13,129 nt of DNA from JAYFRE01 sp034926235 (lineage in GTDB: Bacteria; Pseudomonadota; Alphaproteobacteria; Rhodospirillales; Magnetospirillaceae). Below, one piece after another: positions 1 to 5,442 of the stretch. The stretch lies in assembly GCA_034926235.1 (NCBI GenBank), contig JAYFRE010000161.1, positions 1 to 13,129 of the forward strand, in the 5' to 3' direction. Below the pieces are notes generated by a model. It had not been told where the DNA came from. It worked only from the letters and a program-made list of their open reading frames with translations, and made no database searches. Every line of letters starts with the position of its first letter. Position 1 is the stretch's first letter. The translations under genes and the position numbers were made by a program.

Positions 1-50
1 TCTTGAGTTAGGGGTGGTGTTTCACGTGAAACACCACCCCTAACTCAAGA
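1..50. repeat. 50-bp perfect palindrome centred on parS
   Basis: Bases 1-25 and 26-50 are exact reverse complements with no spacer, and the axis lies between 25 and 26. The central 16 bp form the parS site; the other 17 bp on each side extend the symmetry well beyond what ParB needs. On the minus strand it lies 16 nt beyond the rho stop codon, so the transcript could fold into a very stable hairpin that may end or process the rho mRNA. No T-run can be assessed because the downstream side lies outside the window. The palindrome starts at base 1, so it may be longer, or the outer arm could be a fold-back artefact at a contig end. Confidence 0.9.
18..33. other. parS centromere site (ParB-binding)
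   Basis: The 16 bases TGTTTCACGTGAAACA match the bacterial parS consensus without a mismatch. ParB binds parS, spreads along nearby DNA and, with the ParA ATPase, moves the new origin to the cell pole or quarter position; it also loads SMC condensin. The site is about 3.6 kb from the predicted origin, as expected for an origin-proximal centromere. In many alphaproteobacteria parA-parB lie a few genes beyond rho (after mnmE, mnmG and rsmG), which would be just left of this window. That neighbourhood is inferred, not seen. Confidence 0.92.
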
Positions 51-66
51 TGACGAAAACCAAAAA

Positions 67-1323
67 CTAGCTGTTCATGGCATCGAAGAAATCCGAATTG
101 TTCTTCGAATGCTTCATCTTGTCGATCAGGAATTCCATCGCATCGACAACGCCCATCGGCATCAGCACTCGGCGCAGCACCCACATCTTCGACAAGACGC
201 CCTTGTCCACCAGAAGCTCTTCCTTGCGCGTACCCGACTTGGTGATATCGATCGCGGGGAAGGTCCGCTTGTCCGATAGCTTCCGATCCAGGATGATTTC
301 CGAATTGCCGGTGCCTTTGAATTCCTCGAAGATTACTTCGTCCATACGGCTGCCGGTATCGATCAAGGCAGTGGCGATAATCGTCAGTGACCCCCCTTCC
401 TCGATATTCCGCGCCGCGCCAAAGAAACGCTTCGGACGCTGCAGGGCATTCGCGTCGACACCGCCGGTCAGGACCTTACCCGAGGACGGCACGACCGTAT
501 TGTAAGCTCGGGCCAGACGGGTAATCGAATCGAGCAGGGTGACGACATCCCGCTTGTGCTCGACCAGCCTTTTCGCCTTTTCCAAGACCATTTCCGTCAC
601 CTGGACGTGACGCGAAGCCGGTTCGTCGAAGGTCGAACTGATGACCTCTCCCTTCACCGACCGGGCCATGTCGGTCACTTCTTCCGGCCGCTCATCGATC
701 AGCAGAACGATCAAATAGACTTCCGGATGGTTGGCTGAGATCGCATGGGCCAGATTCTGCAGCATAACCGTCTTGCCGGTGCGCGGGGGTGCTACGATCA
801 AACCGCGCTGCCCCTTGCCCAGCGGACTGATCAGATCGATTACCCGGGTGGTCAGATCCTTCTTGGTCGGATCCTGAACTTCAAGATGAAGCCGCTCTTC
901 CGGATAAAGCGGCGTCAGATTGTCGAAATTGATCCGATGACGCACATTCTCCGGCGGCTCGAAATTGATCGTGTTGACCTTCAGTAGGGCGAAATAGCGT
1001 TCCCCATCTTTCGGCGCCCTGATCTGTCCTTCGACCGTGTCGCCGGTTCTCAAGCTAAAACGGCGAACCTGGCTGGGCGAGACATAGATATCGTCCGGAC
1101 CCGGAAGATAATTGGCTTCTGGCGATCTTAAGAAACCGAAACCATCCTGAAGGATTTCCAATACCCCATCGCCATAGATCGGCGTGTCGTTTTCCGCCAG
1201 TTGCTTCAGAATCGCAAACATCATGTCCTGCTTGCGCAGGGTCGAGGCATTTTCGATTTGCAACTCTTCGGCATATCCCAGCAGCTCGGCTGGAGATTTC
1301 GCCTTGAGTTCCTGAAGATTCAT
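67..1323 (-). CDS. rho: Transcription termination factor Rho
   Basis: Rho is a hexameric RNA-dependent ATPase that loads on untranslated C-rich RNA and pulls the transcript from RNA polymerase. From the chosen start the protein has 418 residues, close to the 419 of E. coli Rho. Visible parts are the N-terminal helical domain (1-45, beginning MNLQELKAKSPAELL), the cold-shock-like primary RNA site with DGFGFLR (60-66), the Walker A loop APPRTGKT (178-185), the Walker B strand VVTLLD (260-265) and the R-loop KGTGN (336-340). An ATG five codons upstream (1338) is in frame, but Rho proteins usually begin at the MNLxELK methionine, so I used 1323. The Shine-Dalgarno is weak for both. It reads away from the predicted origin, and the parS palindrome follows the stop codon. 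Identity is secure. Confidence 0.97.
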   Translation of the reverse strand: MNLQELKAKSPAELLGYAEELQIENASTLRKQDMMFAILKQLAENDTPIYGDGVLEILQDGFGFLRSPEANYLPGPDDIYVSPSQVRRFSLRTGDTVEGQIRAPKDGERYFALLKVNTINFEPPENVRHRINFDNLTPLYPEERLHLEVQDPTKKDLTTRVIDLISPLGKGQRGLIVAPPRTGKTVMLQNLAHAISANHPEVYLIVLLIDERPEEVTDMARSVKGEVISSTFDEPASRHVQVTEMVLEKAKRLVEHKRDVVTLLDSITRLARAYNTVVPSSGKVLTGGVDANALQRPKRFFGAARNIEEGGSLTIIATALIDTGSRMDEVIFEEFKGTGNSEIILDRKLSDKRTFPAIDITKSGTRKEELLVDKGVLSKMWVLRRVLMPMGVVDAMEFLIDKMKHSKNNSDFFDAMNS

Positions 1324-1574
1324 AACGCTATCCAACATGTCGGCTTGGCTTCATATCAGGGGGGATGAGAAAACCGCGAACGCGGCGTCTTTTAAGGGGG
1401 ATACGTGACCGTCGGAGCAGTGCATATGCCCGGATATCACGTCAAAGAATGCAAAAAATGAGGATGGTGCGCCAGAAAGGCCCTTGCAGCTTTAACCAAA
1501 TTCATAAAGCGAGTCAAACGGAAGTTCTTTAAGTCAAAAAACCCGGCTTACCAGCCTCTTGTTCAATCCCTTTT
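1324..1574. other. rho leader / hemH-rho intergenic region
   Basis: No gene is seen in these 251 bp. The rho promoter and leader are expected here on the minus strand. Two minus-strand TTGACT hexamers (plus-strand AGTCAA at 1512-1517 and 1532-1537) resemble -35 elements, but neither is followed at 17 bp by a convincing -10 hexamer. A minus-strand run of six T (1536-1541) follows a short GGCT/AGCC stem and could be a weak hemH terminator. Rho is often autoregulated through its leader in other bacteria; nothing here proves that. Confidence 0.4.
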
Positions 1575-2534
1575 TCAATTCAACGCCTTTTGAACCAAAC
1601 CGGCTAGTCCATCGATGAACAAAGGATGATTCCCCACCGCCGGAACTCGAACATAGGCCGGCACACCCGACCGCCGCGCCAGTTCAGCATAATCTAGATC
1701 GAGTTCGACCAGCGTTTCCGAGTGATCCGAAACGAAAGAAACCGGCAGGACAATCAAAGATTTTCCGTCTTTTCCCGCCCGTATGATCTCAGATTCGGTG
1801 GAAGGTCCGATCCAGGCTACAGGGCCGATCTTGCTTTGATAGCAAAGAACCCAATCCAAAGCCGGTTTTCCGATCCGATTCAGAATCTGATTTACCGTGA
1901 TTGCCACCTCTTCCGGATAGGGATCGCCCTTGGCGACAATCCGTTCGGGCAGGCCATGAGCCGAAAACAGGATTCTTGGAAGAGAGCCGGAATCCAAAAA
2001 ATCATCCAAACAACGCTGTAAAAGCGCTGCCTGCGCATCAATCCAACCTGGATTATCGGGATAGGAACGGATGAAATGGGTTGGGATGTTTGTTTGCCTA
2101 GCTTTCGCTTGTAACTGCCATTCCCGCAACGAAGAACCGGTAGTCGTGGTGGAATATTGCGGATAGAGTGGCAGAAGAACGATTTCTTCCGCCCCCCATT
2201 GGCAAAGCTTCTCCAAAGTCTCCTGCGTCAGGGGGTTCCAATAACGCATGGCGATAAAACAGCGTACCTGAAGACCATCCTGCAAAAGCCGATTCTGAAG
2301 CGCCAAGGCCTGGGCTTCGGTTTGCTCCAGCAAAGGTGATCTGCCGCCAATTCTCCGGTAAATATCCTGAGCTAATTTTTCGCGTCGCCGGGAGAGAAAA
2401 GACGCCAGAATAGGTCTTATTGGAAAAGGAAGCGGTAGAATCGCAGGGTCATTAAATAAATTTCTTAAAAAAGGTCTGACAGCATGAAGAGAATCTGGGC
2501 CGCCCAAATTAAAAAGGACAACAGCGATTTTCAT
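1575..2534 (-). CDS. hemH: Ferrochelatase
   Basis: Ferrochelatase inserts Fe2+ into protoporphyrin IX, the last step of haem b synthesis, at the inner face of the cytoplasmic membrane. The 319 residues fit the compact bacterial form. Visible motifs are LFNLGGPDS near the N-terminus (7-15), LPLYPQYSTTTTGS (121-134), the signature FSAHGLPERI (190-199) with probable metal-binding His193, followed by GDPYPEE (203-209), then YQSKIGP (232-238) and SDHSETLVELD (269-279) with the conserved acidic Glu273. The signature has HGLP where many relatives have HSLP. Its ATG overlaps the hemE stop codon by 4 bp (ATGA), indicating translational coupling of two haem-pathway enzymes. Codon use is more AT-rich than in the genes right of the origin. 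Confidence 0.96.
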   Translation of the reverse strand: MKIAVVLFNLGGPDSLHAVRPFLRNLFNDPAILPLPFPIRPILASFLSRRREKLAQDIYRRIGGRSPLLEQTEAQALALQNRLLQDGLQVRCFIAMRYWNPLTQETLEKLCQWGAEEIVLLPLYPQYSTTTTGSSLREWQLQAKARQTNIPTHFIRSYPDNPGWIDAQAALLQRCLDDFLDSGSLPRILFSAHGLPERIVAKGDPYPEEVAITVNQILNRIGKPALDWVLCYQSKIGPVAWIGPSTESEIIRAGKDGKSLIVLPVSFVSDHSETLVELDLDYAELARRSGVPAYVRVPAVGNHPLFIDGLAGLVQKALN

Positions 2535-3580
2535 GCCCGACTCTTTCGGATTCTTTCGACAAGCTGCTGAACATGATCAGGTGGCGTTTCCTGTAAAACA
2601 CCATGTCCAAGGTTAAAAATAAAAGCCCTACTCTTCGTTTTTTCAAGAATATCGTCGATTCCATCATCCAATGCCTGGCCGCCGACAAGCAGGAGCGCCG
2701 GATCTAAATTGCCCTGAAGAACGATATGGCTGGGAATTTCTTTCAATGCCCAGCCGAGAGGCACGGTCTGATCCAATCCGATCGCAGTTACGCCGCTTTC
2801 TTCGGCGTAAGCAGAAAGCATTGGTCCTGCTCCCTTTGGAAAGCCAATTACCGGAACGTCCGGAAACCGGCCTTTGAGTTTGTCGATCAAGCGTTTTGTG
2901 GGTTCTATCGACCAGCGTCGGAAAGGCTTTTCCGGCAATAACCCGGCCCAGCTATCGAAAATCTGGATTGCTTCGGCGCCGGCCAGGATCTGTCCACCCA
3001 GATAGTCGGCAGTAACGTCGACGAGAATATCGATAAGTTCTTGAAAGAGGGCGTCTTCGCCATAGGCCATGCGGCGAACGGCATTGAACTCTTTCGATCC
3101 CTGGCCTTCGACCATGTAACAGGCAACGGTCCAAGGGGCGCCAGCAAAGCCGATCAGAGCGGTGTTGGGCGGAAGAGCCTTCGCTGTCCGGCGGGTTGTC
3201 TCGAAAATCGGGGCAAGACGATCCAGGACGCCTGTTTTGGTCAAAGAGAGAAGGTCTGAACGGTTCCGGAGGGGAGTCATTCTCGGCCCCTCGCCATCAC
3301 GATAGGTCAAATCACGCCCCAGAGCGTGGGGAATGACGAGAATGTCCGAAAAGATGATTGCCGCGTCGAAGTGGAAACGCTCGATCGGCTGCAAGGTCAC
3401 CTCGGTCGCTTTGTCCGGGGAATAGCAGAGGTCGAGAAAATTTGCGCAACCGGCACGTATCGCGCGGTATTCGGGCAGATAGCGGCCGGCCTGACGCATC
3501 AGCCAGACCGGAGGTGGTGAAGGGGCAATGTTCCGAAGTGCGTTGAGGAATGGTTTTTCGGCAAAAGGCATTTGGGTCAT
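2531..3580 (-). CDS. hemE: Uroporphyrinogen decarboxylase
   Basis: This cytosolic, cofactor-free enzyme removes four carboxyl groups from uroporphyrinogen III to give coproporphyrinogen III in haem and chlorophyll synthesis. The 349 residues match the usual length. The signature PVWLMRQAGRYLPEYR lies at 24-39, with substrate-contacting Arg29 and Arg33. The catalytic aspartate is probably Asp79 in FSDIL (77-81). GFAGAPWTVACYMVEG (144-159) is the second family signature, and NLGHGV near 323-328 carries the conserved His326. A GAAGG sequence sits upstream of the ATG at 3580; a second in-frame ATG three codons later cannot be excluded. It is the first gene left of the predicted origin and reads away from it, the arrangement known in Caulobacter. 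Its promoter must lie inside the origin region. Confidence 0.97.
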   Translation of the reverse strand: MTQMPFAEKPFLNALRNIAPSPPPVWLMRQAGRYLPEYRAIRAGCANFLDLCYSPDKATEVTLQPIERFHFDAAIIFSDILVIPHALGRDLTYRDGEGPRMTPLRNRSDLLSLTKTGVLDRLAPIFETTRRTAKALPPNTALIGFAGAPWTVACYMVEGQGSKEFNAVRRMAYGEDALFQELIDILVDVTADYLGGQILAGAEAIQIFDSWAGLLPEKPFRRWSIEPTKRLIDKLKGRFPDVPVIGFPKGAGPMLSAYAEESGVTAIGLDQTVPLGWALKEIPSHIVLQGNLDPALLLVGGQALDDGIDDILEKTKSRAFIFNLGHGVLQETPPDHVQQLVERIRKSRA

Positions 3581-3628
3581 GGGATCAAGCCTTCGGAAAT
3601 CGGGGCTGGGGGGTACTCCATCCTCTAT

Positions 3629-3640
3629 CTTTTATAAAAG
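3629..3640. repeat. 12-bp AT palindrome, left side of oriC
   Basis: CTTTTATAAAAG is a perfect palindrome 30 bp left of the strongest DnaA box. Its 10-bp core TTTTATAAAA recurs at 3785-3794. It may be an easily melted element, a protein-binding site or part of the hemE promoter. Confidence 0.5.
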
Positions 3641-3669
3641 TAAAGAAGGAGGTAGTGGTTGTGAATCCC

Positions 3670-3678
3670 TGTGGATAA
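3670..3678 (-). promoter_or_regulatory. DnaA box, perfect
   Basis: TGTGGATAA is the reverse complement of TTATCCACA, the highest-affinity DnaA-binding sequence. It is the only perfect match in the window and the best anchor for initiator loading at this origin. Confidence 0.85.
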
Positions 3679-3702
3679 AGGGGATTTTAGGAATCGGCAC
3701 TT

Positions 3703-3711
3703 TTATGCACA
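3703..3711 (+). promoter_or_regulatory. DnaA box (TTATNCACA class)
   Basis: TTATGCACA fits the relaxed consensus TTATNCACA and points the opposite way from the perfect box. A degenerate site (TTTTCCAGC, 3715-3723) follows in the same orientation with a 12-bp period. Confidence 0.7.
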
Positions 3712-3745
3712 GAGTTTTCCAGCTTTTCAGAAGCGGTTCAAACGA

Positions 3746-3754
3746 TGTGTATGA
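3746..3754 (-). promoter_or_regulatory. DnaA box, one mismatch
   Basis: TGTGTATGA reads TCATACACA on the minus strand, one base from TTATACACA. It starts exactly 12 bp before the next box in the same orientation. Confidence 0.55.
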
Positions 3755-3757
3755 AAG

Positions 3758-3766
3758 TGTGGAAAA
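3758..3766 (-). promoter_or_regulatory. DnaA box, one mismatch
   Basis: TGTGGAAAA reads TTTTCCACA on the minus strand, one base from TTATCCACA. It lies ten bases before the AT-rich block, where a DnaA filament could reach the melting site. Confidence 0.55.
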
Positions 3767-3775
3767 TCGTCATAA

Positions 3776-3818
3776 CAGTATGATTTTTATAAAAAAAAGA
3801 TGGTATAAACCTTATACA
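3776..3818. other. Probable DNA unwinding element of oriC
   Basis: This is one of the most AT-rich stretches of the window. It includes the perfect palindrome TTTTTATAAAAA (3784-3795), a run of eight A after it begins, and the inverted repeat GTATAA-ACC-TTATAC (3803-3817). It directly follows the DnaA boxes at 3746-3766, the usual order of box cluster then melting site. TATAAA-like hexamers here could also be promoter -10 elements. Confidence 0.6.
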
Positions 3819-3959
3819 TGCTTAGGGATAAGCCCTGTGGTTTCGCAACATCCCCGCTTTGTTTGTTCCAGCGCGGATAAAATCCACATGGGGGCGAAGA
3901 GCTGTATTCCTATATGGCGAACCTGGATCGAAATTGGCAGACTTGGGAAAAGAGACGAG

Positions 3960-3968
3960 TTATCCCCA
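3960..3968 (+). promoter_or_regulatory. DnaA box, one mismatch, upstream of ppsR
   Basis: TTATCCCCA differs from TTATCCACA at one base. It lies 34 bp before the ppsR start codon, so DnaA bound here could take part in initiation, in controlling ppsR, or both. Confidence 0.5.
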
Positions 3969-4002
3969 TGATTCCTGCCTTTAGACGGAAAGTCCGCATG
4001 CC

Positions 4003-4839
4003 ATGACGGTGAAGAAGTTCCATCTCCATCTGGTTTCCGACGCCACCGGGGAAACGGTATCCTCCGTTGCTCGCGCCTGTTTGGTCCAGTTCGAGAAAAT
4101 CGAGGCGATTCCTCATCTCTGGTGGCTGGTCCGTTCTAAAAGCCAGGTGGAGCGGGTCATCGCCGGGATTGAGGCTAATCCCGGTATCGTTCTTGCCACC
4201 CTGTTGGACACCAAGGTCCGGCATGTTCTGGAAGACGCCTGCCGGCGGCTGCATACGCCCTATATTCCCCTGCTCGACCCGGTGATGGCCGCGCTGTCCG
4301 GTTTTCTCGATTCGGAATTCGGAACCGAACCGGGACGCCAGCATGTGTTGGACGCGGAATATTTTAAGCGGATCGACGCGATGCAATTCACGCTGGCCCA
4401 TGATGACGGTCAGCTTATCGAGGATATCGAAACCGCCGACATCATCCTGGTTGGTGTTTCCAGAACCTCGAAAACGCCAACCTGCATGTATCTCGCCAAT
4501 CGGGGATTCAAGGCGGCGAACATTCCTCTGGTTCCGGGGATTCCTCTGCCCGAAGCCGTTTTGAACGCCAAGAACCCCCTGATCGTCGGCTTGACCAAAG
4601 AACCGCGCAGCCTGACCGATATAAGGCGCAACCGGCTAAAGCATCTCAACCAGGACCATGAAACCGACTATGTCAATCTAGAGAAGGTCCGTGACGAGGT
4701 GACCCAGGCGAAAAGACTGTTTACGAAGCAGGGTTGGCCGATCATCGATGTCTCTTATCGCTCGATCGAGGAGGCTTCTGCCGCCATTCTTCAGCTTTAT
4801 TGGCGGCGAGTCGGCAAAGAAACCAGCATTGCGGAATAA
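4003..4839 (+). CDS. ppsR: PPDK / PEP-synthase regulatory kinase-pyrophosphorylase (DUF299)
   Basis: Members of this family inactivate pyruvate phosphate dikinase or PEP synthase by ADP-dependent phosphorylation of a threonine and reactivate it by phosphate-dependent dephosphorylation, so they gate pyruvate-to-PEP flux. The 278 residues match the family. The N-terminus FHLHLVSDATGETVSSVARA (6-25) is the family hallmark, AHDDGQ lies at 132-137, and the P-loop-like nucleotide motif GVSRTSKTPT is at 151-160. WPIIDVSYRSIEEASA (235-250) is the conserved end. A GGAAAG sequence about ten bases upstream is a modest Shine-Dalgarno; another ATG at 3998 is out of frame. Whether the target is PPDK or PEP synthase cannot be told here, as neither gene is in the window; PPDK is the usual partner in alphaproteobacteria. 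It is the first gene right of oriC. Confidence 0.93.
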   Translation: MTVKKFHLHLVSDATGETVSSVARACLVQFEKIEAIPHLWWLVRSKSQVERVIAGIEANPGIVLATLLDTKVRHVLEDACRRLHTPYIPLLDPVMAALSGFLDSEFGTEPGRQHVLDAEYFKRIDAMQFTLAHDDGQLIEDIETADIILVGVSRTSKTPTCMYLANRGFKAANIPLVPGIPLPEAVLNAKNPLIVGLTKEPRSLTDIRRNRLKHLNQDHETDYVNLEKVRDEVTQAKRLFTKQGWPIIDVSYRSIEEASAAILQLYWRRVGKETSIAE

Positions 4840-5431
4840 ACCTCTCATCCTCGCCTCGGCCAGCCCTGCGCGGCTGGGTATGCTGCGTTCCGCCGGATTG
4901 GAGATCGCCGCCCATCCGTCGGATCTGGATGAATCGCCGCTTAAGGCCAGGTTGGAAAAAACTGGTTCTTTCGGGCGCGACATCGCGCTCGCCCTGGCCG
5001 AAGCGAAGGCGCGCGCGGTCGCAACCCATTTTCCCGATGCCTTAGTCATTGGCGCGGACCAGATTCTCGATTGTGACGGACGCCGCTACGACAAACCCGC
5101 GAACCGCGAGGAAGCCCGCGCGCAATTGATCGCCCTGCGCAATCGCACGCATGAGCTGGTCAGCGCCGCCGCCGTCGTTCAAGGCGATCGATTGCTCTGG
5201 CATCACGCCGAACAAGCGCGGCTTCGCATGAGAGATTTTTCCGACGCCTTTCTCGATCTTTATCTGACCAAGGCCGATTCCGGGCTTACCGAATCGGTCG
5301 GCGCCTATCAGTTGGAGAATTTGGGCGCACAGCTCTTTTCCTCTGTCGAGGGCGATTTTTTCGTTATTCTCGGCCTGCCTTTGATCTCCCTCCTCGCCTT
5401 TCTGCGCGAGAAAGGCGTGATCGAGGCCTGA
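4829..5431 (+). CDS. maf: Maf/YceF-type nucleotide pyrophosphatase
   Basis: Maf proteins hydrolyse non-canonical nucleoside triphosphates to monophosphates and act as housecleaning enzymes. I chose the TTG at 4829: it gives 200 residues beginning MRNKPLILASASPAR, the normal family start. The ATG at 4748 would add 27 residues of ppsR shadow. The start overlaps the ppsR end by 11 bp, suggesting coupling. Visible motifs are the N-terminal loop SASPAR (10-15), DESP (34-37), EAK (58-60) and GADQ with catalytic Asp77, where canonical dTTP/UTP pyrophosphatases have ADT. The end GDFFVILGLPLISLL aligns by eye with E. coli YceF, an m7GTP pyrophosphatase, which also has DQ. The second arginine of the usual RR pair is Leu16. 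Substrate class (YceF-like) is inferred from memory. Confidence 0.9.
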   Translation: MRNKPLILASASPARLGMLRSAGLEIAAHPSDLDESPLKARLEKTGSFGRDIALALAEAKARAVATHFPDALVIGADQILDCDGRRYDKPANREEARAQLIALRNRTHELVSAAAVVQGDRLLWHHAEQARLRMRDFSDAFLDLYLTKADSGLTESVGAYQLENLGAQLFSSVEGDFFVILGLPLISLLAFLREKGVIEA

Positions 5432-5442
5432 AGGGGAAAAAT

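Larger units (their letters stand above)
3581..4002. other. Predicted chromosomal replication origin (oriC)
   Basis: The 422-bp gap between divergent hemE and ppsR contains no credible gene. It holds a perfect DnaA box (3670-3678), a TTATNCACA box (3703-3711), three one-mismatch boxes (3746-3754, 3758-3766, 3960-3968), several weaker matches and an AT-rich block (about 3776-3818). The hemE-adjacent position is that of the Caulobacter origin and of origins predicted in many alphaproteobacteria, and a parS site lies about 3.6 kb away. The region must also hold the hemE and ppsR promoters. I saw no clear CtrA full site (TTAA-N7-TTAA). Location is inferred from boxes, synteny and composition; initiation has not been shown. 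Confidence 0.85.

Noticed and set aside
1490..1506. TTAA-rich sequence as a CtrA site upstream of rho
   Set aside because: The second half-site is CATA rather than TTAA at the required 7-bp spacing.
3872..3888. Further DnaA-like sites CGCGGATAA and AAATCCACA
   Set aside because: Each has two mismatches to the consensus, so they were left out of the box list, though they may bind weakly.
3528..3971. Plus-strand open frame of 147 codons across the hemE start and the origin
   Set aside because: It covers the hemE N-terminus and DnaA boxes, has no family motif and no ribosome-binding site; composition is that of non-coding origin DNA.
3910..4401. Minus-strand open frame of 163 codons opposite ppsR
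   Set aside because: It is antisense to the well-conserved ppsR N-terminus and shows no recognisable domain.
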